A program made the translations under genes and the position numbers. A DNA stretch of 64,000 nucleotides, from positions 1,951,001-2,015,000 of the forward strand of contig NZ_JAZHRU010000001.1 in the NCBI RefSeq assembly GCF_036924525.1. The letters are read 5' to 3'. The notes beneath the pieces are model-generated. The model saw only the letters and a program-made list of their open reading frames with translations. It ran no database searches and was not told where the DNA came from. This document shows positions 18,302-27,180 of the stretch, piece after piece; position 1 is the stretch's first letter, and each line of letters starts with the position of its first letter. Source of the DNA: Bradyrhizobium sp. AZCC 1719 (GTDB lineage Bacteria > Pseudomonadota > Alphaproteobacteria > Rhizobiales > Xanthobacteraceae).

Positions 18302-19546
18302 GTGCCGCCTGAAATGCCGTCGATCGAGACTTCATATTCCTGGACTCGCCTCGTCGTCTCCATCACCCTCAGCACACTGGGCTGCGTGGGCATGTGGTCT
18401 CTCGTCGTGGCGCTGCCGGCAGTGCAAACCGATTTCAACGCGCCTCGCGCCGACGCGACGCTGCCCTATACACTCACTACCATCGGCTTCATGATCGGCG
18501 GCATCATTGTCGGCCGATTGGCAGATCGATTCGGCATCTTGCCGCCCCTCGCCGGGGGCACGATCCTGATGAGTCTCGGCTACGTCCTCACTGCGTCCGC
18601 TCCGAGCCTGCTCGTCTTCGCGGTTGTCTCCGGCCTTACGATCGGCCTCGGCGGCGCAGCGAGCTTCGCGCCCTTGGTGGCCGACGCCTCGCTTTGGTTC
18701 GATAGGCACCGCGGCCTTGCCATTTCCCTGGCTACCATCGGCAGCTCCCTTGCCGGCGTGGTCTGGCCACCAATCATCCAACACTTCATCGCTGCGGTCG
18801 GCTGGCGGCAGACCCATATCGGCATCGGCCTATTCTGCCTGGCGACGATGCTGCCGCTCTCGCTGGTTCTGCTGCGGCGGCCTGTATTCCATAAGGCTAC
18901 GCTCGAAGCGACGAGCACCGGCAGTACCTACCAAGCCATAGGCTTGGCTCCGAGCGTTACCCAAGGTTTGCTGGCCTTCGCCGGCCTGTGCTGCTGCGTC
19001 GCCATGTCGATGCCGCAGGTCCACTTGGTCGCCTACTGCGGCGATCTGGGATACGGCCCTGCGCGCGGCGCCGAGATGCTCGCGGTCATGCTCGGCTTTG
19101 GTGTGGCGAGCCGTCTGATCTTCGGCTGGGTGTTGAACTTTATCGGCGGGCTGCCGACCTTGCTGCTGGGCTCGGCGATGCAGGCCATCGCACTCGCGCT
19201 TTATCTGCCGTTCGACGGGCTGGTCTCGCTCTATGTCATTTCCGCCATTTTCGGCTTGGCGCAGGGTGGCATCATCCCGAGTTATGCGGTGATCATTCGC
19301 GAGCTGTTCCCGGCGCAAGAGGCCGGTCTTCGCGTCAGCCTCGCCATCTCGGTCACTCTCGCTGGCATGGCGCTAGGCGGCTGGCTGGCCGGTGCGATCT
19401 ACGACTGGACCGGTTCCTATGCAGCGGCGCTGGTCAATGGCATCGCCTGGAACATCATGAACATGGCGATCGCAGCCTGGCTGCTACACCAGCGCACCCT
19501 GCCGAGGCGATTGGCGGCATGTCGACAAAAGGTATTGTCGGCTTGA
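18302..19546 (+). CDS. MFS transporter (oxalate/formate antiporter-like, CynX/OFA group)
   Basis: About 414 aa and 12 predicted transmembrane helices. The loop 2-3 motif reads GRLADRFGILPP, and the helix-5 region has GLGGAASFAPLVAD, typical of the monocarboxylate/OFA branch. The start is uncertain: GTG at 18302 follows GAGGAAA, while ATG at 18314 has no ribosome site. It is divergent from the truncated LysR, which probably regulates or regulated it. The substrate is likely a small organic anion or a drug; this is inference from the family. Confidence 0.85.
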   Translation: MPPEMPSIETSYSWTRLVVSITLSTLGCVGMWSLVVALPAVQTDFNAPRADATLPYTLTTIGFMIGGIIVGRLADRFGILPPLAGGTILMSLGYVLTASAPSLLVFAVVSGLTIGLGGAASFAPLVADASLWFDRHRGLAISLATIGSSLAGVVWPPIIQHFIAAVGWRQTHIGIGLFCLATMLPLSLVLLRRPVFHKATLEATSTGSTYQAIGLAPSVTQGLLAFAGLCCCVAMSMPQVHLVAYCGDLGYGPARGAEMLAVMLGFGVASRLIFGWVLNFIGGLPTLLLGSAMQAIALALYLPFDGLVSLYVISAIFGLAQGGIIPSYAVIIRELFPAQEAGLRVSLAISVTLAGMALGGWLAGAIYDWTGSYAAALVNGIAWNIMNMAIAAWLLHQRTLPRRLAACRQKVLSA

Positions 19547-19624
19547 CGCGGCGGCTTTCAAAAAACCGAGCGTTCGGCAACTCCCCAGCCTACGCCGTCG
19601 CAGGGCGTCTCCTTACGCACGATT

Positions 19625-19694
19625 AGTAAGCCAGATGGATAACTATTATTGACAGCCCTTCGGCGCGCAAATATAGTTAGCCGTATGGATAACT
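19625..19694 (+). promoter_or_regulatory. Twin palindromic operators of the ArsR-type gene
   Basis: Two copies of AGTnAGCCnnnTGGATAACT lie at 19625-19644 and 19675-19694, centre-to-centre 50 bp (about five helical turns). Each is an imperfect dyad (AGTTAGCC facing GGATAACT). The second copy spans the ATG at 19685. This placement suits autorepression by the ArsR-family protein encoded immediately downstream. Confidence 0.65.
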
Positions 19695-20116
19695 TATCAT
19701 CAAGTCTCGACCTTGTGTTCGGCGCGCTTGCGGACCCAACCAGAAGAGCGCTCCTTGAGCGTCTGGGCGAGGGCGAGGCCTCGATCGGGGAGCTCGCCGA
19801 ACCATTCGACATGGCGCTGCCCAGCCTTATGAAGCACGTCCGGGTGCTTGAGGCCGTCGGTCTCGTGGAGTCTCAGAAGAGTGGGCGCGTTCGCACCTGC
19901 CGGTTGAAGCCGGCCGCCATGACCGATGCTGAACGTTGGCTGGCTGAGCAGCGTGCGGTTTGGGAGGCACGCCTGGATCGGCTCGAGGCCTATGTGAAGA
20001 CAATTGAGAAGAATGAGAAGAAGTCCCGGAAGCGAAGGCTGAAACAATTGAGCTCCGCAAACGGCGGGCGCCCCTCGCTGCGGCCACGATCTCCGGGAGT
20101 TCGAAAGCGTCGTTGA
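19685..20116 (+). CDS. ArsR/SmtB-family repressor
   Basis: 143 aa. A winged helix occupies about residues 8-85: LADPTRRALLERLGEG, then ELAEPFDMALPSLMKHVRVLE as the recognition region. No metal-binding Cys pair (ELCVCDL-type) is present, placing it in the metal-independent subgroup that commonly precedes an AHSA1-domain gene. The C-terminus is Lys/Arg-rich. The start ATG at 19685 lies inside a predicted operator. It is 40 bp upstream of the AHSA1 gene, same strand. Confidence 0.9.
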   Translation: MDNLSSSLDLVFGALADPTRRALLERLGEGEASIGELAEPFDMALPSLMKHVRVLEAVGLVESQKSGRVRTCRLKPAAMTDAERWLAEQRAVWEARLDRLEAYVKTIEKNEKKSRKRRLKQLSSANGGRPSLRPRSPGVRKRR

Positions 20117-20156
20117 CACCACCGTCCCATGCCCATCCCAATCAAAGGATTTGATC

Positions 20157-20648
20157 ATGACCTCGTCCACCAACGCCGCGCTTTCGCAATGGGCGCTCGA
20201 TCGCGAAATCGTTCTCTCGCGGGTGATAGATGCTCGGCGCGACATTGTGTTTTCTGCCTGGACCGATCCGAAACATCTGCCGAGCTGGTTCGGGCCAACC
20301 GGCTATAAAATCGAGACCAAGGAGATCGACATATGTGTCGGCGGTCTGTGGCGCTTCGACATGATCGCACCTGATGGTCAGCTCTTCCCCAGCCGGATGC
20401 AATTTCGTCGTATCGAACGACCGACACTGATCGAGTTCGATCACGGAGCGGATAGCGATGACGATCCGGGGCGTTTCCGGACAACCATCACGTTCGACGA
20501 ACAGGGCGATGGCAAGACCGTGATCACATTGCGTCAGTTGCACCCAACCAAGGCGCAGCGCGACGCGGGCATCGGCTTCGGTGCAGTCGAATATGGCTAC
20601 CAGACGCTCGAAAAGCTCGCGCGCCATGTCGATGCCCTGAAGGGCTGA
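20157..20648 (+). CDS. SRPBCC / AHSA1-domain protein
   Basis: 163 aa from the ATG at 20157 (AAGGA 8 nt upstream). The START-like fold is recognised from AWTDPKHLPSWFGP near residue 35, GGLWRFDMIAPDG, and a late GYQTLEKLARHV helix. AHSA1 proteins bind hydrophobic small molecules; in ArsR-AHSA1 cassettes they are thought to take part in stress or xenobiotic responses. It is followed 17 nt later by the DHFR-like gene and probably co-transcribed. Confidence 0.9.
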   Translation: MTSSTNAALSQWALDREIVLSRVIDARRDIVFSAWTDPKHLPSWFGPTGYKIETKEIDICVGGLWRFDMIAPDGQLFPSRMQFRRIERPTLIEFDHGADSDDDPGRFRTTITFDEQGDGKTVITLRQLHPTKAQRDAGIGFGAVEYGYQTLEKLARHVDALKG

Positions 20649-20665
20649 AGCAGAGGAGAGACGCA

Positions 20666-21217
20666 ATGCGACGTTTGGTGGTTTGGAACGTGATGACGCT
20701 CGACGGTTATTTCGAGGGCAAGAGCCCGTGGGACCTCGGCTTCCTTGAGACGATCTGGGGAGACGAGTTGGAGGCGTTCTCGCTCGAGCAGGGCAGGGAG
20801 ATCGGCACGCTACTTTTCGGACGGCGGACCTATGAGGGTATGGCCAGCCACTGGGCCACAGCGACCGGGGCGGTGGCCGACATGATGAACTCGGTCGAAA
20901 AGGCGGTAGCGACCCGCACGCTCGACAAGGCAACGTGGAACAACACGCGGCTCCTGAAGGGCGATGCGGTCGAGGCGGTCAGGGGTCTCAAGGCGGAGGA
21001 CGGCAAGGACATCTACGTGTTCGGCAGCGCGGATCTGCTCGCCTCGCTCCTTTCCGCCAGGCTCGTCGACGGATACCGCGTTTGCGTCTCCCCGGTGGTG
21101 CTGGGCGGAGGCAATCCCCTCTTCAAGCCGCAGGACCAGCAGGTCAAGATGCGCCTCGAAAGCGCGCGCCCGCTCAAGACCGGCGGGGTGATCCTGACTT
21201 ATGCAGTGGGCGGGTAG
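20666..21217 (+). CDS. Dihydrofolate-reductase/RibD C-terminal family protein
   Basis: 183 aa with GGAGAGA just upstream of the ATG. Family marks are WNVMTLDGYFEG at the N-terminus, LLFGRRTYEGMA in the middle and SPVVLGGGNPLF near the end, the latter forming the nucleotide-binding loop. These YwjB/YyaP-type proteins resemble DHFR but usually have unknown substrates. Third gene of the ArsR cassette. Confidence 0.9.
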   Translation: MRRLVVWNVMTLDGYFEGKSPWDLGFLETIWGDELEAFSLEQGREIGTLLFGRRTYEGMASHWATATGAVADMMNSVEKAVATRTLDKATWNNTRLLKGDAVEAVRGLKAEDGKDIYVFGSADLLASLLSARLVDGYRVCVSPVVLGGGNPLFKPQDQQVKMRLESARPLKTGGVILTYAVGG

Positions 21218-21223
21218 CGAACG

Positions 21224-21256
21224 GGCCGCGGCATGCGCGCTTTCGCTGCCGCGGCT
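21224..21256. terminator. Hairpin between convergent genes
   Basis: GCCGCGGCA (21225-21233) pairs perfectly with TGCCGCGGC (21247-21255) across a 13-nt loop. It sits in the 61-bp space between convergent genes and could stop transcription from both sides. There is no long U tract. Confidence 0.6.
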
Positions 21257-21278
21257 CCTCGGAGCTACTCTGACGCGG

Positions 21279-22538
21279 TCAGGCTGCCGCCCGTTTCATT
21301 GCGCGCCGTGCTCGTTTGGGCGACGGAATCAGAGGGTCGGCCTCGACTGACGCATCGGGTGCAAGCGGGATAAGTTCGTCCACGGCGCTCTCGACCCGAT
21401 TGCGGCCAAGCGCCTTCGCCTGGTAGAGCGCCTTGTCAGCGCGTTCACATAGCGCCTCGATGTCGGCTGGCGGGTCGTTCGCATGTGCGAGCCCGATGCT
21501 GACCGTGGCGGCGATCGGGACACCGCCCACGACACGCGCCGCCGCCGCGAAGCTCTCGCGCACGCGCTCGGCAGCCGCAATCGTCGTCTGTTGGTCTGGC
21601 CCGCTGACGATCGCGGCGAACTCCTCTCCCCCAAGCCGGCCCGCGATGCTTTCCCGCGGCAAATTGGCGGAGAGCGTGTGTGCGAACAGCCGCAGCACGC
21701 GGTCGCCCATCGAATGCCCATGGCCGTCGTTGATCGCCTTGAACCGGTCGAGATCGAATATGAGGAACGCGACCGTCCCGCTCGCAGGCGCGTTCAGACG
21801 TTTCTCAGCGAATTCCATGAAGGCGCGACGATTGGCGAGGCCAGTCAGTGCGTCCGTCATTGAAGCGCGCTTGTGTGCGAGCTCGCTCCGCTCCTTGGTG
21901 AGCGCGAGAAAGAGATAATTGATGGCGATGAAGTAGAGCAGGGTGGCCGTGCTCACGATCGCGAACCAGAACGACCGCAGCGCATCGAAGCTGGCGATCG
22001 GTGCCTCTGCGAGCGGAGAGATCACGGCGAGCGGAATGCGCACGAGAAACAGGCCGCCACCGAGCGCGGTCAGCACGATCAGCGGCCAGCGCGACAGCAG
22101 CGGCTCGGCGCGGCCACTCCACAGCACGTAGGCGCAGCCGAACGAATAGAGGCCCACGGCGGCTGATACGATGATCATGCGCGCCGTGGCGGAATCGTAC
22201 AGCGCAGGGATCTGGCAGGCTGCGATCCAAACCAGCGCACCGGCGAGCAGGGCGGCGGGGCTCGGGCGCTTGCCTTCGAAGCAGCGCGCGCCTTCCAGCA
22301 TCAGCGCGCAGGCCGTGAACAGCACCACATAGGCGAGGTCGACCGAATAGACGTCCGGGATCGTTCCGCGCAGGCAGAGCAGGCCAAGCGCGACAGCCAT
22401 CACGAGCACTGCGCCGCTCCACCAGGCAAGCGCACGGACCGCGCGGTTTTGCAGCCAGGCGAAGAAGGTCAGCGCGCCGAGCAGCACCATGGCTGACAGC
22501 ATCAGCACGTAGATTGTCGGAACGTGGAGTAACGGCAT
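21279..22538 (-). CDS. Membrane-bound diguanylate cyclase (GGDEF)
   Basis: 419 aa from the ATG at 22538. The first ~215 residues contain about six hydrophobic helices (a MASE-like sensor). A linker follows, then a GGDEF domain with DALTGLANRRAFMEF, FDLDRFKAINDGHGHSMGD and the catalytic RLGGEEF. The active site is intact, so it should make c-di-GMP from two GTP. The expected RxxD inhibitory site is not evident. It is a lone gene at the inner membrane; the ligand is unknown. Confidence 0.92.
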   Translation of the reverse strand: MPLLHVPTIYVLMLSAMVLLGALTFFAWLQNRAVRALAWWSGAVLVMAVALGLLCLRGTIPDVYSVDLAYVVLFTACALMLEGARCFEGKRPSPAALLAGALVWIAACQIPALYDSATARMIIVSAAVGLYSFGCAYVLWSGRAEPLLSRWPLIVLTALGGGLFLVRIPLAVISPLAEAPIASFDALRSFWFAIVSTATLLYFIAINYLFLALTKERSELAHKRASMTDALTGLANRRAFMEFAEKRLNAPASGTVAFLIFDLDRFKAINDGHGHSMGDRVLRLFAHTLSANLPRESIAGRLGGEEFAAIVSGPDQQTTIAAAERVRESFAAAARVVGGVPIAATVSIGLAHANDPPADIEALCERADKALYQAKALGRNRVESAVDELIPLAPDASVEADPLIPSPKRARRAMKRAAA

Positions 22539-22674
22539 GGTTCCTACCCTGTCGCAGGCCCCATACCAAGTCCGTGCTACGATTTGCTTGCGATAGTTGG
22601 TAAACGTCGTCGTAACGGCTTCCGAATTCCGGGATGGACGTGCAGCGCCGCCGACGCCGCGTCGGGCGGCTTCA

Positions 22675-24081
22675 TCAAATCTCGTTCCGCGAACCTGCCG
22701 TCGGAAAGCAGAGCCGGAGCTTGAGCCCTGGCGCGTTGTCGAGCAGTTCGATCCGTGCGCCGTGGAGACGGGCAACGGCGGCGACCAGGCTCAATCCGAG
22801 ACCGTTGCCCTGCGCGTAGCGGCTGTGTTCGAGCCGGTAGAAGCGCTTGAACACATGCTCATGCTGATCGGCGGGAATTCCCGGGCCGTCGTCGGCGACC
22901 GAGACGGCCGGCTGACCGTCAATGGTCTCGTGCACAACCACGACCTGCCCTCCGGCACGGCCGTGCTTGATCGCATTGTCCACGAGATTGGCGATGGCAT
23001 CGAAGATCAGATCGCGATCGCCGGTCACCAGCACCTCGCGATCGCCGGCAATGGTGAGACGGGTGCCGTCCTGCTCGGCAGCGGCATCGTACAGCTCGAC
23101 CACCTCGCCGGCGATCTCCGCCAGGTCCACGCGGTGGAACGCGTCTTTTCGCGCCTGGGTCTCGATCTGCGCGATCCGCGTGATGGACGCAAAGATCCGC
23201 AAGACAGCATCGAGGTCGGCGATAGCGTCGCCGATCAGCGTCTGATCGTCGTCGCCGATGCGCGGCCCGTGCCAGGCCTTCTCCAGCCGTCCGCGCATGC
23301 GCGTCAGCGGCGTCCGCAAATCGTGCGCGACATTGTCGCTCACCTGCTTGATCTCGCCCATCAAGGTTTCGATGCGGTCCAGCATCAGATTGAGGTTCTC
23401 CGCCACGCGATCCCATTCGTCATGGGTGCCGCGCAGCGGGATGCGCTTGTCGGGACCGCTGAGCATGATGGCGCGGCTGGTGGCGTTGATCGACTCGATC
23501 CGCCCTACCGTCCGCCGCGTCACCAGGATGCTCGCGACGCCGCCTATCATGAACATCAAGGCAATGCTCAAGGCCACCGCTGTCTTGATGTGATCGGTAA
23601 AGCCGTCGAGGTCGCTGATATCCTTTCCGACCAGCAGACGATCGCCGTTCGGAAAGATTTCGACCGCCGCCCGCAGCAATGGCCGGCCGTCTGCGCCGGG
23701 CGGTGGCTCCACACCGCGAAACTCGGCCGATCCCCCCGCCGCCGTGACCGCCGGTGGCCAGATCTTGAGATTGTCGGTCTTGAGATTGCCGGCCAGCGCG
23801 GTCGATGCGGGATCGACCAGGAGATAGATATTGTCGGCAAAAGTCTGGTCGGCAACGCGTTGCCGGATCAGGGCGATCAGCCCATCGCGCCCGGAGCGCT
23901 CGTAAGCGCCGCGCAGGCTGACCAGCTCGATCATGATGGCGCGGTCCGACTGGCTGCGCACATAGGAGGAGGTGGCGAGATAGACGTAGGCAAAAATCGC
24001 CGACGCTATCACGCCAAAAATCCCGATCCCGAGCAGCGCCTGCTTGAACGTCGACGAGGCGAAGGTCTTAGCCAGGAGCAC
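22675..24081 (-). CDS. Sensor histidine kinase with HAMP domain
   Basis: 468 aa. Two membrane helices (about 15-36 and 168-188) flank a ~130-residue periplasmic sensor. HAMP, then HisKA with the phospho-acceptor His253 in VAHDLRTPLT, then the ATPase with N-box NLVDNAIKHG, DDGPGIP and GLGLSL follow. The 5' end overlaps the response-regulator gene by 14 nt, so the two form one translation-coupled pair. The ligand is unknown. The 3' end overlaps the region in front of the divergent-looking cyclase gene but not its chosen CDS. Confidence 0.94.
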   Translation of the reverse strand: MLLAKTFASSTFKQALLGIGIFGVIASAIFAYVYLATSSYVRSQSDRAIMIELVSLRGAYERSGRDGLIALIRQRVADQTFADNIYLLVDPASTALAGNLKTDNLKIWPPAVTAAGGSAEFRGVEPPPGADGRPLLRAAVEIFPNGDRLLVGKDISDLDGFTDHIKTAVALSIALMFMIGGVASILVTRRTVGRIESINATSRAIMLSGPDKRIPLRGTHDEWDRVAENLNLMLDRIETLMGEIKQVSDNVAHDLRTPLTRMRGRLEKAWHGPRIGDDDQTLIGDAIADLDAVLRIFASITRIAQIETQARKDAFHRVDLAEIAGEVVELYDAAAEQDGTRLTIAGDREVLVTGDRDLIFDAIANLVDNAIKHGRAGGQVVVVHETIDGQPAVSVADDGPGIPADQHEHVFKRFYRLEHSRYAQGNGLGLSLVAAVARLHGARIELLDNAPGLKLRLCFPTAGSRNEI

Positions 24082-24760
24082 GGAGACAATACCCGATGCC
24101 GCGCACCGTATGGATCAGCGGATAAGCCTGCTGACCGTCGACCTTGCGGCGAACGCGCCCGACATAGACGTCGATGATGTTGGTTGAGGGATCGAAATGA
24201 ATATCCCAGACTTGCTGCAGCAGCATGGCGCGTGATACGACGCGGCCTTCGTTGCGCACCAGATACTCCAGCAACTGGAATTCCCGCGGCAACAGCAAGA
24301 TGTCTTTGCCGCGCCGACTGGCGGTGCGAGACACCAGGTCGATGACGAGATCGCCCACCCGCAAAATGGTCTCCTTCACGATGGTGTCGCTGCGGCGCCC
24401 CAGCGCCTCGACCCGCGCCAGTAGTTCGACGAACGAAAATGGCTTCACCAGATAGTCGTCGCCGCCAGCGCGCAAGCCGCGCACCCGATCGTCGACCTCA
24501 CCGAGCGCGCTGATGATCAGGACGGGCGCGGCGTTGCCATCGTCGCGCAGTTGCCGCATCACGGCGATGCCGTCGATATCCGGAAGCATGCGGTCGATGG
24601 TGATCACGGCATAGTCGCTGGCGGCGCTGCGACGCAACGCCTCATGGCCGGTGGCGGCCAGATCCACCTGGTAGCCGCTGGTCGTGAGCGAATCCACGAG
24701 CTGGCCGGCGGTTTCCGGGTCGTCCTCAACGACCAGAATACGGCGGTGACCTCCCGTCAT
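24068..24760 (-). CDS. OmpR/PhoB-family response regulator
   Basis: 230 aa. The receiver domain has acidic residues VEDD (11-14), the phospho-acceptor Asp56 in TIDRMLPDIDG, and the switch Lys in YLVKPF. The C-terminal winged helix contains LLPREFQLLEYLVRN and DVYVGRVRRKVD. It is first in a two-gene operon with the HAMP kinase, which phosphorylates it. The target genes cannot be told from the sequence. Confidence 0.95.
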   Translation of the reverse strand: MTGGHRRILVVEDDPETAGQLVDSLTTSGYQVDLAATGHEALRRSAASDYAVITIDRMLPDIDGIAVMRQLRDDGNAAPVLIISALGEVDDRVRGLRAGGDDYLVKPFSFVELLARVEALGRRSDTIVKETILRVGDLVIDLVSRTASRRGKDILLLPREFQLLEYLVRNEGRVVSRAMLLQQVWDIHFDPSTNIIDVYVGRVRRKVDGQQAYPLIHTVRGIGYCLRAPG

Positions 24761-25039
24761 GGCGTTTCGTCTCCGAACGACTGCTCAAAAGCCGAACCCA
24801 GTCTGGCAAGAAAATCGGAAAGTCGTTGCGCGACTCCATGGCCGAACCAACCCACGCGTCGTCCGAGGGTTGCCTGCGGAGGCGCAAATAGGAGGCGCAA
24901 ATAAGCGTGATGGTCACCCCAGCCGACCCGGAGTCCGGATCCCCATACTCTGGTTGCGATCATCACGACGTCCGGGCCGGAGAGGTGACCGAAGTCCGCG
25001 CGTCCACTCCGAACCCATCACGCTCGATCCTTTTGTTTG
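24761..25039. other. Upstream region of two-component operon, no gene seen
   Basis: About 280 bp between the OmpR-type gene start and a palindromic repeat. No short gene or clear regulatory dyad was recognised. Confidence 0.4.
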
Positions 25040-25126
25040 GAGCATGATCTCCGCTCTAACGCGTTCCGCGTTTGTCGCGAGGGAAAACCGGTGCCCACTT
25101 TGCACGCGGTCCCGCGGATCATGCTC
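25040..25126. repeat. Palindromic intergenic repeat (GAGCATGATC family)
   Basis: An 87-bp element with inverted ends GAGCATGATC (25040-25049) and GATCATGCTC (25117-25126). The interior contains GGAAAACCGGTGCCCACTT, a core I recognise from rhizobial REP/RIME-like palindromes. It ends at the stop codon of the Gly-rich gene. Confidence 0.8.
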
Positions 25127-25707
25127 TAGTAGTAACCGTAGTCGCCGCAGACATTGACCACCCGGAATCCACGCGGCGTCCACACCCTGCGCCAGCAATT
25201 GTCGTAAGCGGCGTAAACTGCGGGCGCGCCAATGAACGCAAAGCGGTGGAAGCGATGATGATGGCGGTGATGGAAGCCGCGATGGAATCGGCCGCCGTGG
25301 AATGCGAACCGCGGCGAGGCTCCGGCATGCGCAAAGGACGACCCTGGGAAACGGCTGCCGCTGAAACGGGGTCCTGCGCCGGAAAAGCGCGCGCCGCCGC
25401 CGATGTTCGTGCCGCCGCCAAAGCGCGGACCGCCGCCCACGGCGCCAGCACGCATCCCGCCACCGCCGCCGCCGGCGTGCACGCCACCGCCGAAACCACC
25501 GCCACCGCCGGCGCGCATGCCGCCGCCGCCTCCGATACCACCACCACCGGCCATACCGCCGCCGCCCCCGACACTACCGGCGGCGTGACCGCCACCACCG
25601 CCGCCACCCATACCGCCGCCGCCACGCTGTGCGAGCGCCGGCGACGCAAGCGCCAGCGTCGTACCAAGCGCCGCCGCGATGAGGCCGTTAAGGAGCTTGC
25701 TGTTCAT
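25126..25707 (-). CDS. Secreted glycine-rich, histidine-rich protein
   Basis: 193 aa from the ATG at 25707 (GGAGGA 6 nt upstream). The signal peptide (about residues 1-26) ends ALASPALAQ. Residues ~28-110 are almost pure Gly with Met/Ala (GGGGM-type units). A His/Arg/Phe-rich segment (FHGGRFHRGFHHRHHHRF) and a C-terminal segment with two Cys (NCWRRVW, NVCGDYGYY) follow. Such proteins are exported and may be cell-surface or metal-binding; function unknown. Confidence 0.85.
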   Translation of the reverse strand: MNSKLLNGLIAAALGTTLALASPALAQRGGGGMGGGGGGGHAAGSVGGGGGMAGGGGIGGGGGMRAGGGGGFGGGVHAGGGGGGMRAGAVGGGPRFGGGTNIGGGARFSGAGPRFSGSRFPGSSFAHAGASPRFAFHGGRFHRGFHHRHHHRFHRFAFIGAPAVYAAYDNCWRRVWTPRGFRVVNVCGDYGYY

Positions 25708-25936
25708 TTGCGATCCTCCTCCGTGATTGGACCATAGCGACGGATGCCGTCGCAGGAAGAAGACGATCAGGAGACGCAAATGATCCCGCGATGACCCATG
25801 ACAAATGCGACAGTTTCTGACAGCGAAGTTAGTTTCACCGCGGAGCAGAGGCGTAGTTATAGCGCGGATCACCGGCCGGGCATGCGGGCTGGAATGCCGA
25901 CATGCCGGCCGCGAAAGAAGCTCGTCTGTACCGAAA

Positions 25937-25982
25937 TGGCGCGCCCGACACGATTCGAACGTGTGACCCTTGCCTTCGGAGG
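25937..25982 (-). other. 3' fragment of tRNA-Arg(CCG), candidate att site
   Basis: On the minus strand 46 bp read from the anticodon loop (CTCCGAAGG) through the T-arm (GTTCGAAT) to GGGCGCG and an encoded CCA. It matches the 3' half of a tRNA-Arg(CCG). No 5' half (GCGCCCG...) lies upstream, and one anticodon-loop base is missing where the match ends. Homology breaking at the anticodon loop and ending at CCA is the footprint of a tRNA-targeting integrase. No integrase gene is in the window. Confidence 0.65.
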
Positions 25983-26091
25983 CAAGAGCCGTGTCTGCAC
26001 CCACCCAGACTTGGCCATTGTTGGCTATGAGACGCCATATGCGTCGATCGACCGACAGCAATGCGAAGAGTGGCACGCGAAGTTCGTGCAA

Positions 26092-27078
26092 TCATCGAGC
26101 GTCCCGCGGCCGGCCATGTGCGTTGGGAACTGCCACTTTCCATTTTCCCTGGCGACCGCGCACGAGGCTGACGCTGTCGATGCGGATGTGATCGCCCAGG
26201 AAGTCGATGAACGCGCGCACACGGGCGGGCAAGGGACCGCCCTGGCCTAGATAGACGGCATGAATATCTTCGCAGTCGCCTGGGTTGAAATCTTCCAGAA
26301 CAGGTACGAGACGGCCCGCCTCGATATCGGGACCGATATGAAACAGGGCAAGGCGCGCAAGTCCCGCGCCGCCGAGAGCGAGGAGACGCGCGGCCTCGCC
26401 ATCGCTTGCCCGTGCAACAGGCGGAGGTGACAGCGACTCTATGCCTTTGCCCTTGCGAAACGGCCAGCCCTCGACGATGCGCGAGAAGGTCCAGCCGATG
26501 CCTTTATGGCGCGCAAGATCGGCTGGACTGCGAGGAGCTGCGTGCCGCGCGAGGTAGTTCGGCGATGCCACAACGGCCATTCGGCTCGTACCGAGCTTGC
26601 GCGCCACGAGGCGCGATTCCCGAAGCGGGCCCACGCGTATGGCGATGTCGGCGCGCTCTTCCAACAGGTCGATGACCGTGTCCGAGAGCATGATGTCGAG
26701 CGTGACCTCGGGATTCTGCGCAAGGAACAGAGGCACTAGCGGCATCACGTGACGCATCCCGAACGGGACGTTGCTATTGACCCGAAGATGGCCGCGGGGA
26801 CAGGCGCCGGCCGATGCCTCGCGCTCGGCCTCATCCATATCGGCCAGAATGCGCCTGGCCCGGTCGTAGAAAGCTTGCCCCTCGGGCGTGAGCTGTAGCT
26901 TGCGCGTTGAGCGGTTGAGGAGGCGTGTGCTGAGCCGCGCTTCAAGTCGCGACACAAGCTTGCTGACGCCCGAGGGCGTCAGCTTGAAGTCGCGCGCCGC
27001 CGCAGTGAAGCCGCAGAGGTCGGCGACCCGCACGAACACTTCCATCTCGGCGGCGCGGTTGGTGTCCAGGCGAGGCAT
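26092..27078 (-). CDS. LysR-family transcriptional regulator
   Basis: 328 aa, full length. The N-terminal winged helix has VFVRVADLCGFTAAARDF and PSGVSKLVSRLEARL. The effector domain begins near residue 95 (HLRVNSNVPFG, typical of the CrgA/YafC group). It is divergent from the MFS gene at 27181 with a 102-bp intergenic space, so it probably controls that transporter and itself. A tRNA fragment ends 109 bp beyond its stop. Confidence 0.93.
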   Translation of the reverse strand: MPRLDTNRAAEMEVFVRVADLCGFTAAARDFKLTPSGVSKLVSRLEARLSTRLLNRSTRKLQLTPEGQAFYDRARRILADMDEAEREASAGACPRGHLRVNSNVPFGMRHVMPLVPLFLAQNPEVTLDIMLSDTVIDLLEERADIAIRVGPLRESRLVARKLGTSRMAVVASPNYLARHAAPRSPADLARHKGIGWTFSRIVEGWPFRKGKGIESLSPPPVARASDGEAARLLALGGAGLARLALFHIGPDIEAGRLVPVLEDFNPGDCEDIHAVYLGQGGPLPARVRAFIDFLGDHIRIDSVSLVRGRQGKWKVAVPNAHGRPRDAR

Positions 27079-27180
27079 GATGAATTCATCTCATAAATGA
27101 ATGGAATTGTCGCCCTCTAGTTCCAGATGGCGCGGCGCACCATTGTTGGGCCCAGTCACTGCTGATCGGGAGCCAAAATC

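Noticed and set aside
22597..24177. 526-codon plus-strand open frame over the HAMP kinase
   Set aside because: Antisense to His-kinase motifs, composition typical of shadow frames.
25798..26250. 150-codon open frame containing RPTRFERV
   Set aside because: It reads through the tRNA-Arg fragment on the opposite strand, a classic spurious translation of a tRNA.
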